Shown here: positions 18,015 through 26,753 of the stretch, one piece after another | Layout of the letters: every line of letters begins with the position of its first letter | Numbering within the stretch: position 1 is the first letter of the stretch | Assembly: GCF_001570605.1 (NCBI RefSeq) | Contig: NZ_BBXG01000027.1 | Location: forward strand, 1 to 64,000 | DNA: 64,000 bases | Direction: 5' to 3' | From: Herbidospora cretacea | GTDB taxonomy: Bacteria > Actinomycetota > Actinomycetes > Streptosporangiales > Streptosporangiaceae | Notes under the pieces: generated by a model | Seen by the model: the letters and a program-made list of their open reading frames with translations, nothing else | Told to the model about the DNA's origin: nothing | Database searches by the model: none | Position numbers and translations under genes: made by a program

Positions 18015-18745
18015 GACAACGTCCTCCTCTCGGCGGTGCGCAGGGCCAGGTCGGACAGCAGGCCGAGGGCGGCGTAGACGATCAGGCCGAGGACGACGAT
18101 CTCCGTCTGGCTGAAGTCGCGGGCCTCCATCATCATGAAGCCCAGCCCGCTCTGGCCGTTGACCTGCTCGCCCACGACCAGGCTGAGCCAGCCGGCCGCG
18201 AACGCCAGCCGCAGGCCCAGGAACAGCGACGGCATCGCGCCGGGCAGCACGACGTGGCGGAGGCGCTCCAGCTGGGTGAGGCCGCAGGTGCGGGCGGCCT
18301 CGACCAGGCGTTCGTCGATGTCGCGGATGCCGGCGTAGGTGTTGAGGTAGATCGGGAAGAACGCGCCCAGGGCCACCAGCGAGACCTTCAGCGACTCCCC
18401 GATGCCGACCCAGATGATGAGCAGCGGCACCAGCCCGAGGTGCGGCAGCATGCGGGCCGCCTGCACGGGCGGGTCGACCAGGTCGTCGCCGTTGCGGAAC
18501 AGTCCGGCCAGCGCGCCCAGGATCAGGCCGAGCAGGCCGCCGATGAGCAGTCCCAGGGCGGCCCGCTCGACCGACTCCAGCAGGTGCAGGCCGAGGGAGC
18601 CGTCCAGGGTCAGCCGCCAGGCCGCCTCGGCGACCTGGCTGGGCGGGGGCAGCTTGTCGGGTGACAGGACGCCGGCCTGGGCGGCGCCCTCCCACCCGGC
18701 GACGAGGGCGATCGGGGTGATCAGCCGCCTTGGCCGGAACCTCAC
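17987..18745 (-). CDS. ssuC: Sulfonate ABC transporter permease
   Basis: 252-aa inner-membrane permease with about six hydrophobic helices and the cytoplasmic EAA-type loop EAARTCGLTQLERLRHVVLPGAMP, which docks onto the ATPase. It is of the usual length for the SsuC/TauC family. The start overlaps the end of ssuA by 4 nt (ATGA) and the 3' end overlaps ssuB by 28 nt, a tightly packed operon. Confidence 0.92.
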   Translation of the reverse strand: MRFRPRRLITPIALVAGWEGAAQAGVLSPDKLPPPSQVAEAAWRLTLDGSLGLHLLESVERAALGLLIGGLLGLILGALAGLFRNGDDLVDPPVQAARMLPHLGLVPLLIIWVGIGESLKVSLVALGAFFPIYLNTYAGIRDIDERLVEAARTCGLTQLERLRHVVLPGAMPSLFLGLRLAFAAGWLSLVVGEQVNGQSGLGFMMMEARDFSQTEIVVLGLIVYAALGLLSDLALRTAERRTLSWRRGLKAS

Positions 18746-19677
18746 TTCAGGACGTCCGCGAAGCTCGGGTCGATCAGGGTCTTGACGTCGACCTTGCCGG
18801 GGATGAGGGCCAGGTCGGTGAAGCCGTCGGCGATCTGCTGGAGTTCGTCGCCGATCGCGGCGTCCACCGGGGCCAGCGGCTGGGCGCTGCGGTCCAAGGC
18901 GCGGCGGGCGACGTCCTCGGGGATCTTCAGTTCCGGTGCGAGCAGCTTGACGCGCTCCTCCGGGTTGGCGATGCCCCAGTCGGTGACCTCGCGGTAGACC
19001 TTCAGGTACGCGCGGACCAGATCGGGCTTCTTCTCCAGGGCCTCCGGCGAGACCAGCAGGTACTCCCGGTTGTTGGCCAGGCCGGTGGCGTCGGCGAGCA
19101 CCTTCACGCCGGGCGCCTCCGCCAGCGAGAAGTACGGGTCCCAGATGATCCAGGCGTCGACCTGGTCGTTGTCGAAGGCGGGGCGCGCCTCGGCCGGTTT
19201 GAGGTACTGCACCTGGATGTCGGTGATCTTCATGTCGTTGGCTTCGAGGAGCTTGACCAGCAGCCAGTTGACGTTGGAGCCCTTGTTGAGCGCGACCTTC
19301 TTGCCCGCGAGGTCCTTGAAGGAGGTGAAGCCGCTCTTCTCCTTGACCAGCACGGCCTCGCCCTTCGGCACCGGCTGCGAGGTCGCGATGATCTTGAACT
19401 TGGTGCCGCCGGCGGCGGCGAAGATCGGCGGGGCCTCGCCCGTCTGGCCGATGTCGATCGCGCCCGCCTTGAGCGCCTCGGTCAGCGCCGGTCCGCTCTC
19501 GAACAGCGACCAGGTGGCGTTCTCGGCCAGACCCCTGGCCTTGAGCAGGCTCTGGCCGCCGAAGCGCTGGTAGCCGACGCGCAGTTGCTCACCGTCGGCG
19601 GTCGTCTCACCTCCCCCGCAGGCGGCGAGACTGCCGATCAGGGTGAGCACGCCAAATAAGACAGCGATGCGGCGCAT
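18742..19677 (-). CDS. ssuA: Sulfonate ABC transporter substrate-binding lipoprotein
   Basis: 311-aa periplasmic-binding-protein-type lipoprotein. The signal sequence ends in the lipobox SLAAC with the lipidated Cys at residue 20. The mature part shows the SsuA-like ligand region GKKVALNKGSNVNWLLVK and VDAWIIWDPYFSLAE. It captures aliphatic sulfonates or a related anion for the permease. AAGGAG lies about 9 nt before the ATG. The upstream region contains an inverted repeat (19732-19757). Assignment to sulfonate rather than taurine or nitrate is by resemblance only. Confidence 0.9.
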   Translation of the reverse strand: MRRIAVLFGVLTLIGSLAACGGGETTADGEQLRVGYQRFGGQSLLKARGLAENATWSLFESGPALTEALKAGAIDIGQTGEAPPIFAAAGGTKFKIIATSQPVPKGEAVLVKEKSGFTSFKDLAGKKVALNKGSNVNWLLVKLLEANDMKITDIQVQYLKPAEARPAFDNDQVDAWIIWDPYFSLAEAPGVKVLADATGLANNREYLLVSPEALEKKPDLVRAYLKVYREVTDWGIANPEERVKLLAPELKIPEDVARRALDRSAQPLAPVDAAIGDELQQIADGFTDLALIPGKVDVKTLIDPSFADVLK

Positions 19678-19731
19678 AACGGGTGGCTCCTTGCGGGGAA
19701 CGAAGCAAACGGCGTCAGTATGCCGATAAAA

Positions 19732-19757
19732 CCTACTTAATGTATAGGGTTAGTAGG
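19732..19757. promoter_or_regulatory. Inverted repeat upstream of ssuACB (possible operator)
   Basis: CCTACTTA and TTAGTAGG (7 of 8 pairs) separated by 10 nt, in a short AT-rich patch 55-80 nt upstream of ssuA and close to the stop of the XRE regulator gene. The only AT-rich segment of this intergenic region, so a regulator or promoter site is plausible. Confidence 0.4.
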
Positions 19758-19769
19758 GAATTGCCCGTC

Positions 19770-20609
19770 CTAGTGGTCGTGGTCCAGGCCCGGCTTGTGG
19801 TCGTAGAGCCACTGCACATTCGCGCGGCTCTCGTCGTCGGCGGGGGTGTAGACGACGACCCTCGACTCGGCGGGGGAGCCGAGCGCCAGGCTGGTGCTGG
19901 CCAGGTTCAGCAGGCCCACCGCCGGATGCTTGAGGATCTTCGTCCGCCGCCACGACCGGGTCACGTCGTGGGTCGCCCACATCCGGGCGAACTCCGCGCT
20001 CTCCACCGTCAGCCGGTCGATGAAGGTCGTCCACGCCGGTTCGCCGAGGTGGCGGGCGTAGGCGGCGCGGAAGGTCGCCACCATCTGGGGCAGTTCCTCC
20101 TCGCGGTTCATCATCACCGCGCAGCACGACGGGCCGATGAGCATCTGCCAGAGCGCGTTGCGCTCGCACCGGGGGACCGTCACCATGCGGCAGAAGATCG
20201 CCGCGTACGCCTCGTTCCAGGCCAGCACGTCGTATCGGGCGTTGTAGACGGCGGCGGGCAGCGGGTCGAGCCCTTCGAGGATGTCGCGGACGGCCTGGTC
20301 GAGCTCGTCGTCGGCCGGGCCGCCGGCCACTCCCCCGGGCACGTCGGCCAGGCGGTAGAGGTGCTCGCGCTCGTCGGCGTCGAGCTTCAGCGTGCGGGCG
20401 ACGGCGTCGAGGACCTGGCCGGACACGTTGATCGGGCGGCCCTGCTCCAGCCACGTGTACCAGGTCACCCCCACCCCGGCGAGCTGGGCGAGCTCCTCGC
20501 GCCGCAGGCCGGGCGTCCGCCGTCGCGCGCCGGGCGGCAGGCCCACGTCCTCGGGGGAGATGCGGGCGCGGCGATTCTTCAGGAAGGCGGCGAGTTCCGC
20601 ACGGACCAT
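19770..20609 (-). CDS. XRE-family regulator with MmyB-like ligand-binding domain
   Basis: 279-aa DNA-binding regulator. An N-terminal helix-turn-helix (GLRREELAQLAGVGVTWYTWLEQG, about residues 32-56, quoted here as the central motif) is followed by a C-terminal domain of the MmyB-like/PAS-related type (VYNARYDVLAWNEAYAAIF). The segment resembles other actinobacterial regulators that control a divergently transcribed exporter or dehydrogenase. Here the divergent gene is an MFS transporter 70 bp away, so repression of that gene relieved by a small molecule is likely. The second gene of this type in the window is at 58211. Confidence 0.88.
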   Translation of the reverse strand: MVRAELAAFLKNRRARISPEDVGLPPGARRRTPGLRREELAQLAGVGVTWYTWLEQGRPINVSGQVLDAVARTLKLDADEREHLYRLADVPGGVAGGPADDELDQAVRDILEGLDPLPAAVYNARYDVLAWNEAYAAIFCRMVTVPRCERNALWQMLIGPSCCAVMMNREEELPQMVATFRAAYARHLGEPAWTTFIDRLTVESAEFARMWATHDVTRSWRRTKILKHPAVGLLNLASTSLALGSPAESRVVVYTPADDESRANVQWLYDHKPGLDHDH

Positions 20610-20628
20610 GGTGGTAGCCCCAATACCA

Positions 20629-20658
20629 GGATAAGCAGGCTCTTAGTAACTGGATAAG
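20629..20658. promoter_or_regulatory. Repeated GGATAAG boxes between XRE regulator and MFS gene
   Basis: GGATAAG occurs at 20629-20635 and 20652-20658, 23 bp apart (about two helical turns), with an inverted CTTA half site between them at 20642-20645. The 70-bp region must hold both divergent promoters, so these are candidate operator half sites for the XRE regulator. Confidence 0.35.
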
Positions 20659-20679
20659 TGCAAAGCCACCATACAAGCC

Positions 20680-21999
20680 ATGACCCTCGTCGCAACCCGG
20701 TCACGCCCCCTCCTGGGCCTCATCCTGACCGGTCAGTTCATGGCGATCCTCGACGTGTCGATCGTCAACGTCGCCGCCCCCACCATCCAGGCCGACCTCG
20801 CGGCCTCGGGATCCGAGCTCCAGCTCATCGTCGCGGGCTACACGATCTCGTACGCGATGCTGCTGATCACCGGCGCGCGGCTCGGCGGACGGTCCGGCTA
20901 CCGCCGGTGGTTCCTGGCCGGGCTCGCCGTGTTCACGGTCGCGTCGCTGCTGTGCGGGATCGCCCCCGGCGCGGCCACGCTCATCGCCTTCCGGCTCCTC
21001 CAGGGCGCGGGAGCCGCCCTGATGGTGCCGCAGGTGCTCAGCCTCATCCAGGTCAGCGTCCCCCAGGAGGAGCGGGCCCGGGCGCTCGGGATCTACGCCG
21101 CCGTCATCTCGCTGGCGGCGGTCGGCGGTCAGATCCTGGGCGGGCTGCTCGTCACGCTCGACCTGTTCGGCACGGCGTGGCGGCCGATCTTCCTGGTCAA
21201 CGTGCCCATCGGGCTGGTGCTGCTGCGGCTCGGCGCCAGGAACCTGCCCGCCGACGAACCCCGGCCCGGCCGGGGGCTCGACCTGCCGGGGCTGCTCGCG
21301 CTCTCGCTGGCGACCAGCCTGGTCGTGGTCCCGCTCGTGCTGGAGCGCGGGTGGCTGTTCATGGTCGCGGGGGCGCTGGTGTTCGCCGGGTTCGTGCTGA
21401 TCCAGCGCCGGGCCGCCCATCCGCTCATCCCCGGTCACCTGCTGAGCGTCCCCGGTCTCGTCGCGGCGGCGGTGGCGATCTTCGGGGTGATGGCCGTCTA
21501 CGGCGGGTTCCTGTTCTCCAACGCCCTGCATCTGCAGAACGACCTGCACGACTCACCGCTCCGGGCGGGGCTGACCTTCACCCCGATGGCGGCGGCGTTC
21601 GCGCTGGTCAGCCTGAACTGGAAGCGGATCCCGGCCCGGCTGCACCGGCGCCTGATCGTCTCGGCCTCCGTGGTGGTGGCGCTCGGGCTGCTGGCGCTGG
21701 CCCTGGTGTTCGAGGACGGCGGGCACGGGCTGCCGTGGCTGCTGGTCGTGCTGGCGGTGATCGGGGCCGGGATGGCGGGGGCGTTCAGCCCGCTCATGAC
21801 GGTCGCGCTGGCCCGGGTGGCGCCCGCCGACGCGCCGGACGCGAGCGGCCTGCTGGCGATGATGCTGCAGCTGGGCCAGGTCGTGGGGGTCGCCGCGTTC
21901 GGGACGCTGTTCCTGTCGAGCGGGTCGATCTCGGTCACGATGACGTGCCTGGCCGCGACCGCGGTCGCGTCCGCCGTCGCGGCCAGGTGGCTTCAGTAG
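20680..21999 (+). CDS. MFS drug-exporter-type transporter (DHA2/EmrB-like)
   Basis: 439-aa integral membrane protein with 12 or more hydrophobic segments. The N-terminal half shows GQFMAILDVSIVNVAAPTI, a motif of the DHA2 exporters that carries the conserved Asp of helix 1, and FRLLQGAGAALMVPQVL of motif C type. The family exports drugs and other toxic compounds against protons. It is somewhat shorter than the usual 14-helix DHA2 proteins. Divergent from the XRE regulator, which probably controls it. Its stop overlaps the convergent secreted-protein gene by 7 nt. Confidence 0.88.
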   Translation: MTLVATRSRPLLGLILTGQFMAILDVSIVNVAAPTIQADLAASGSELQLIVAGYTISYAMLLITGARLGGRSGYRRWFLAGLAVFTVASLLCGIAPGAATLIAFRLLQGAGAALMVPQVLSLIQVSVPQEERARALGIYAAVISLAAVGGQILGGLLVTLDLFGTAWRPIFLVNVPIGLVLLRLGARNLPADEPRPGRGLDLPGLLALSLATSLVVVPLVLERGWLFMVAGALVFAGFVLIQRRAAHPLIPGHLLSVPGLVAAAVAIFGVMAVYGGFLFSNALHLQNDLHDSPLRAGLTFTPMAAAFALVSLNWKRIPARLHRRLIVSASVVVALGLLALALVFEDGGHGLPWLLVVLAVIGAGMAGAFSPLMTVALARVAPADAPDASGLLAMMLQLGQVVGVAAFGTLFLSSGSISVTMTCLAATAVASAVAARWLQ

Positions 22000-22559
22000 G
22001 AGCACTGCACCACGAGGTCGTCGATGTCCGAGGCCGCCGTCGACCCCGAGCCCGCCGGGTTCACGATCGAGAAGCGCACCACGACGTCGGCGCGCTGGGC
22101 GGTCCAGCCCACCGTCACCTGCCGGTAGTCCCGCGTCCCGTTGGGAGTCAGCTGGGCGAACGCGATGTACGTCCACGTGGCCGGGTCGATCACTTCGACG
22201 TTCAGCGAGACGTTCCGGCCGGTCACGGTCGCCCAGACGCCCAGGCCGCACCGCGCGCCCGCATGGGCGGGCACCGGCGTGAGCTGGATCGTCCGCGCGA
22301 TCCAGCACCACTCGCCCGGATCCAGGGCGTAGATGTGGGCGAGCCCGCTTCCGGTGCGCGGATTGGACGCCCAGCCGCCCCAGGTGGGTGTGCCGCAGAC
22401 GGCCGGGTCGCTGTTCGTCCACCTCAGGCGGGCGGGCGGCGGGGACTCGAAACCTTCGGTCAACTGCCAGATCCCGGCGGACGCCGGGGCCGCCGGGACC
22501 AGCACGGTCGCGACGACCGCCGCCGTGAACAGGCGTAAGGCTGAGCGCATCGATCTCAT
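21993..22559 (-). CDS. Secreted protein, CBM-like beta-sandwich, function unknown
   Basis: 188-aa exported protein. It has a Sec signal peptide (LFTAAVVATVLVPAAPASAG, cleavage near residue 29). The mature part is about 160 residues with aromatic-rich strands and four cysteines (CGTPTWGG, WCWIARTI, ARCGLG, VQCSY). It ends in DIDDLVVQCSY. The layout, a single beta-sandwich with solvent Trp residues, resembles carbohydrate-binding modules, but I do not recognise a named family. ATG at 22559 or the second ATG three codons later; neither has a strong ribosome site. It overlaps the MFS gene end tail-to-tail by 7 nt. Confidence 0.75.
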   Translation of the reverse strand: MRSMRSALRLFTAAVVATVLVPAAPASAGIWQLTEGFESPPPARLRWTNSDPAVCGTPTWGGWASNPRTGSGLAHIYALDPGEWCWIARTIQLTPVPAHAGARCGLGVWATVTGRNVSLNVEVIDPATWTYIAFAQLTPNGTRDYRQVTVGWTAQRADVVVRFSIVNPAGSGSTAASDIDDLVVQCSY

Positions 22560-22625
22560 GCCCGCATTGTCGCCACCGCGCCCTTTGCTGTGGACCCTGG
22601 ACTTTCCGCCCTCCGGACCCAGGGT

Positions 22626-23519
22626 CTAGAGGCGGGCCCGCCAGATGTCGAGGGCCATGTAGGGCCGCATGCCCATCGACGTGTACAGCCCCAGCGCCGG
22701 GGTGACGTTGTTCGTGTCGACGTCGAGGATCGTGCCGACCCGCCCGCGCCGCCAGTCGGCGGCGAAGGCCCGGCTGAGCAGCAGCTTGCCCAGGCCGCGG
22801 CCGCGCTGCTCCGGCAGGACCGCGAGGCGCTGGACGTAGCCGCAGTTCTCGTCGGGGACGAAGTTGTCGGTCCCCACGAGGGCCGCGGCCGGCTTGCCGT
22901 GCACCCGCGCGAGCAGCATCTGGCCCCAGTCGTTGGAGCTGGAGGCCTCGCGCGACTCGTACCACTCGTCGTAGGTGCGCTCGTAGGCGCCGAAGTGCTC
23001 GGCGAAGCCGAGTTCCAGCACGCGGTGGACCTCGCGGAGCATCGCGTCCTTGTCGAACGCGCCGGCCTCCACGGTCACGCCGGGCAGGAACTCCACCTCG
23101 GGCTGCTCGGTGTGGTCGACGCGCATGCGGTGGAAGCTGGTCGCGTAGGTGAAGCCCCGTGACTCGACGGCCTTCCGCTGGGCGGTGTCCTGGGCGTACA
23201 CCCCGATCTCGGCGGTCACCCCGCTGAAGCGGGTCAGGACCCGCTCCCACAGCGCCTCGGCGGCGGTGCCGGTGCGGGCCCGGACGTCGATCATGACCTC
23301 GTCGGTGCGGCCCTTGCGCAGCGCCTGGCCGAAGCCGGTGAGGCGGCCGTCCTCGAAGCAGAGCCAGCCGTCGGTCGCCGGGTCGAAGTCGGGGTCGGCG
23401 AGGAGGTCGGCGATGTCGTCGAGGGTGGAGTCGGGACGGCCGACCACGATCGTGTCGAGGTCTGCTATCAGGTCGTAGATCGCCTGGGCGTCCGCCGGTT
23501 TGGGGCGCGTCAGTTCCAT
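22626..23519 (-). CDS. GNAT-family N-acetyltransferase (tandem GNAT, MshD-like layout)
   Basis: 297-aa protein with two GNAT folds. The C-terminal half carries the acetyl-CoA pyrophosphate loop VLPEQRGRGLGKLLLSRAF at about residues 228-246 and ends with strands typical of the family. The N-terminal half is a degenerate GNAT unit. Mycothiol synthase has this two-domain layout, but no decisive MshD signature is seen, so the acceptor is unknown. TATAAA lies about 6 nt before the ATG, so the mRNA may be leaderless. Confidence 0.85.
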   Translation of the reverse strand: MELTRPKPADAQAIYDLIADLDTIVVGRPDSTLDDIADLLADPDFDPATDGWLCFEDGRLTGFGQALRKGRTDEVMIDVRARTGTAAEALWERVLTRFSGVTAEIGVYAQDTAQRKAVESRGFTYATSFHRMRVDHTEQPEVEFLPGVTVEAGAFDKDAMLREVHRVLELGFAEHFGAYERTYDEWYESREASSSNDWGQMLLARVHGKPAAALVGTDNFVPDENCGYVQRLAVLPEQRGRGLGKLLLSRAFAADWRRGRVGTILDVDTNNVTPALGLYTSMGMRPYMALDIWRARL

Positions 23520-23575
23520 GGCTCTTTTATAGGATGACCCGCTTGGCGGCGGCTTGACGATTCATTGGAGACCGA

Positions 23576-24616
23576 ATGGCCAAGGACGGGTCGAACAGCA
23601 GGGCGACGGTGCGCGACGTCGCGGCGGCGACCGGGTTGTCGATCGCGACCGTCTCCCGGGTGCTCAACGGGCAGGCCAACGTCGCACCGCACACGCGTGA
23701 GCTGGTGCTCGCCGCCGTCGGCCGGCTCGGCGACCAGGCGCCCCGGCCGCGCGCGGAACAGGCGGCGGGCGCGGTGTACGTCCGCTGTCCCTACCTGCTG
23801 ACCGACTACTTCGGCCTGATCGTCTCGTCGATCGCGGAGACCATCGACCTGCACGGCCGCCAGATGATCCTCAACGCGGGCGAGGCCGCCCAGCCGGCCG
23901 AGATCCTGAAGACCCTGCCGGGCCGCCCCGGGGTCGCGGGCGCGATCCTCATCCTGCCCCCCGAGGAGCCCGGCGATCTCGTCCGCCTCCGCGACCAGGC
24001 CTTCCCCTTCGTCGTCGTCGACCCCCGCACCCCTCCCGCCAAGGACATGGCGGCGGTGTCGGCCGCCCACTTCGCCGGAGGCCGGGTCCTGATGGCCCAC
24101 CTCGTCGGGCTGGGCCACCGCCGGATCGGCATCATCGGCGGCCCGGTCGACTGGCTGGCCGCCGAGGCCCGGCTCGCCGGTTACGCCTCCGCCCTGGCGG
24201 GCGCGGGGGTGCTGCCCGTCCCGGAGCTGACCCGGGCGGTCGACGAGCCCAACACCCGCAACGGCCACCGCGCGGCGGCCGAACTGCTCGACCTGCCCGA
24301 GCGGCCGACGGCGCTGGTGGCGTTCAACGACAAGATGGCGGTGGGCGCGATGTGGGCCGCCGCCGAGCGCGGGCTGTCGGTCCCCCGCGACCTGTCGATC
24401 GCCGGGTTCGACGACATCGACGTGAGCCGCGCGACCAGCCCGGCCCTGACCACCGTGCGTCAGCCGCTCCAGGAGATGGGCCGCACGGCGGTCAGCCTGC
24501 TGATGCGGATCCTCGGCAGACAGGCCGTCGAGGCGCTGCACGTCTCCCTGGGCAGCCAGCTCGTCATCCGCGAATCGACTGGACCGGTCCCGCCTGTTCC
24601 ACTTGTTTCACAGTGA
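23576..24616 (+). CDS. LacI-family transcriptional regulator
   Basis: 346-aa repressor. The N-terminal LacI helix-turn-helix is TVRDVAAATGLSIATVSRVL at about residues 11-30 with hinge QANVAPHTRE. A periplasmic-binding-protein-like sugar-binding core follows, with IIGGPVDWLAAEARLAGY and the C-terminal SIAGFDDIDVSR. It lies 114 bp upstream of and co-directional with a secreted GH30 glycosidase gene, with a 17-bp palindrome between them, so it probably represses that gene until a sugar inducer binds. It is not obviously CelR, and the GH48 operator elsewhere in the window may be bound by a different LacI protein. Confidence 0.92.
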   Translation: MAKDGSNSRATVRDVAAATGLSIATVSRVLNGQANVAPHTRELVLAAVGRLGDQAPRPRAEQAAGAVYVRCPYLLTDYFGLIVSSIAETIDLHGRQMILNAGEAAQPAEILKTLPGRPGVAGAILILPPEEPGDLVRLRDQAFPFVVVDPRTPPAKDMAAVSAAHFAGGRVLMAHLVGLGHRRIGIIGGPVDWLAAEARLAGYASALAGAGVLPVPELTRAVDEPNTRNGHRAAAELLDLPERPTALVAFNDKMAVGAMWAAAERGLSVPRDLSIAGFDDIDVSRATSPALTTVRQPLQEMGRTAVSLLMRILGRQAVEALHVSLGSQLVIRESTGPVPPVPLVSQ

Positions 24617-24618
24617 CC

Positions 24619-24660
24619 TTGACAGGTTTTGCCGAGCGTGTTGTGCTGTGGCGCACAGCA
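24619..24660 (+). promoter_or_regulatory. GH30 promoter with TGCTGTG-GCG-CACAGCA operator
   Basis: TTGACA at 24619-24624 is a perfect -35 hexamer. A -10-like TGTGCT lies at about 24642-24647 and overlaps a perfect palindrome TGCTGTG/GCG/CACAGCA at 24644-24660. The position over the likely -10 and start site suits repression by the adjacent LacI protein. The GH48 promoter near 61325 has the same TTGACAGG ... TGCTGTG order. Confidence 0.55.
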
Positions 24661-24730
24661 AGGTTTCTTTCCTGTTTCATTTGTTACAGGTCCGTCAGCC
24701 GGCGTCCCGCGGACCGCGAAAGGAATCACG

Positions 24731-26602
24731 GTGTTACCTCCCCTGCGCCGGGCCGTCGCGATCAGCGCCGCCCTCATCACGACCGGGGCGCTCCTGACGG
24801 CCCCCGCGTACGCCGCCAACGAGACCGTCAACGTCTGGCTCACCACCACCTCCGACGGCGGCGGCCGCAACGTCACCCGCGGCCTCCAGCCGCAGTCCCC
24901 CGTGACCTTTGGCAGCTCCGCCGGCGGGGCCACCCACACGATCACGGTGAACGAGAACACGACGTACCAGACCTTCGAGGGCGGCGGCGCGTCGATCACC
25001 GACACCACCGCCCACCTGTTCCGCGGCGGCGCGATCAGCGCCGCGACGCGCGACGCGGTGATGCGCCGCCTGTTCCACCCGGTCGACGGGATCGGCCTGT
25101 CGTTCGTGCGCAACCCGATCGGGGCCTCGGACCTGTCCCGGCCGGGCCACGTCTCGCTCGACGACACCTGCTGCAACCTCAACGACTTCGGCGCCAACGG
25201 CTACGACACCAACGTGCGGCTGCTCACCCAGCAGGCCAAGCAGCTCAACCCGCAGCTGCGGGTGAAGGGCGTGCCGTGGAGCGCCCCCGGCTGGATGAAG
25301 GACAACGGCCGGATGGACCAGATGGGCTGGCTCCAGTCGCAGTACTACCCGATGTACGCGCAGTACCTGGTCAAGTACATCCAGAGCTACCAGGCCGTCG
25401 GCGTCCCGGTCGACTACGTCTCGGTGCAGAACGAGCCCAACTGCTGCCAGGCCGGCAACCCGACCGCGATGAACTATCCCGGGATGAGCTGGAACGCCTC
25501 CGGCCTGACCGAGCTGACCAAGAACCACCTCTATCCGGCGCTGCGGGCGGCGGGCCTGTCGACCAAGGTGCTCGTGCACGACTGGAACTACGGCGACTAC
25601 GCCCAGATCGGGTCGGGCATCATCGCCGACCCCGCGGTCCGCAACGACCCGCTGTTCGGCGGCATCGCCTGGCACGGCTACTTCGGCGACCCCGCCGTCG
25701 GCACGCAGGTGCACAACCAGTACCCGAACGTGAACCAGTTCTCCACGGAGCACTCGGGCGGCACCTGGATCGGCAACCAGCACAACGAAGACATGTCGGA
25801 CATCGTGAACTACACCCGGAACTGGTCGAAGAGCGTCGTCAAGTGGTCGCTCGCGCTCAACCAGTCGATGGGCCCGCACAACGGCGGCTGCGACGTCTGC
25901 ACCGGGCTCGTCACCGTCCAGGAGGGCGGCGCGCGGGCGGGTCAAGTGGACAACACCATCGAGTACTACACGACGGGCCATCTGACCAAATTTGTCAAAC
26001 CGGGTGCGGCCCGCATCGAGTCAACCGCCAACGGAACCGTCCAGAACGTCGCGTGGAAGAACACCGACGGGACCAAGGCCCTGATCGCCCACAACGGCAC
26101 CACGTCGGCCCAGTCCGTGCGGGTGAACTGGGGCAACCAGGCCTTCACCTACACCCTGCCCGCGCGCACGACCGCGACCTTCACATGGACGGGCACGCAG
26201 AGTGGCGGCGGCACCGGCAACCCCGGCGCCGGGGCGATCACCGGGCTGGGCGGGAAGTGCATCGACGTCGCCGGGGCCTCCACCGCGAACGGCGCGGCCG
26301 TGCAGCTCTACACCTGCAACGGGACCGCCGCGCAGCAGTGGACCCGTCCGGGTGACGGCACCGTGCGGGCCTTCGGCAAGTGCCTCGACGTGACCGGTCA
26401 GAGCACCGCCAACGGGGCCCAGCTCCAGCTGTGGGACTGCGGCGGCACCGCCAACCAGCAGTGGACCTACACCTCGGGCCGCGACCTGGTGAACCCGGTG
26501 TCCGGCAAGTGCGCCGACGTGACCGGCAACTCCAGCGCCGACGCCACCAGGCTCCAGATCTGGACCTGCACGGGCGCGGCCAACCAGAAGTGGAACGCCT
26601 AG
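24731..26602 (+). CDS. Secreted GH30 glycosidase with C-terminal CBM13 (ricin-type) domain
   Basis: 623-aa exported glycoside hydrolase of the GH30 family (glucosylceramidase, beta-1,6-glucanase or related specificities). A signal peptide ends near LLTAPAYA-ANE. The catalytic barrel contains the acid/base Glu in SVQNEPNCC near residue 234 and the nucleophile Glu in STEHSGG near 339. A Gly/Thr linker (GGGTGNPGAG) precedes a beta-trefoil carbohydrate-binding module from about residue 505 with three repeats of the GKCxDV ... QxW type. GTG 24731 is chosen because GAAAGGA precedes it; the longer frame overlaps the operator. It acts outside the cell, probably under the upstream LacI regulator. Confidence 0.9.
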   Translation: MLPPLRRAVAISAALITTGALLTAPAYAANETVNVWLTTTSDGGGRNVTRGLQPQSPVTFGSSAGGATHTITVNENTTYQTFEGGGASITDTTAHLFRGGAISAATRDAVMRRLFHPVDGIGLSFVRNPIGASDLSRPGHVSLDDTCCNLNDFGANGYDTNVRLLTQQAKQLNPQLRVKGVPWSAPGWMKDNGRMDQMGWLQSQYYPMYAQYLVKYIQSYQAVGVPVDYVSVQNEPNCCQAGNPTAMNYPGMSWNASGLTELTKNHLYPALRAAGLSTKVLVHDWNYGDYAQIGSGIIADPAVRNDPLFGGIAWHGYFGDPAVGTQVHNQYPNVNQFSTEHSGGTWIGNQHNEDMSDIVNYTRNWSKSVVKWSLALNQSMGPHNGGCDVCTGLVTVQEGGARAGQVDNTIEYYTTGHLTKFVKPGAARIESTANGTVQNVAWKNTDGTKALIAHNGTTSAQSVRVNWGNQAFTYTLPARTTATFTWTGTQSGGGTGNPGAGAITGLGGKCIDVAGASTANGAAVQLYTCNGTAAQQWTRPGDGTVRAFGKCLDVTGQSTANGAQLQLWDCGGTANQQWTYTSGRDLVNPVSGKCADVTGNSSADATRLQIWTCTGAANQKWNA

Positions 26603-26626
26603 CCATCTGAATGGGGAGTGAAGGGG

Positions 26627-26652
26627 TGGCCGGGCCTCGGGGGGCCCGGCCA
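26627..26652. terminator. Hairpin after the GH30 gene
   Basis: Perfect 10-bp stem TGGCCGGGCC / GGCCCGGCCA with a 6-nt loop, 24 nt after the GH30 stop. No clear T-tract follows. Confidence 0.6.
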
Positions 26653-26681
26653 TTCACGTTGCGGCGCTTGGGCGGCGCGGC

Positions 26682-26752
26682 CGGTTGGCGCCGGATGCGG
26701 CGTGGACCGGGGCGGCGGGCGGTGCCGGGGTAGGCGGAGCCGTAACGGAGAG
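26682..26752. repeat. Dispersed intergenic repeat, copy 1
   Basis: About 71 bp ending AGCCGTAACGGAGAG, between the GH30 gene and the convergent beta-helix gene. It aligns over its whole length, by eye at roughly 85 percent identity, with the reverse complement of 37218-37290, and its end matches the reverse complement of 48573-48600. Confidence 0.6.
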
Positions 26753-26753
26753 C

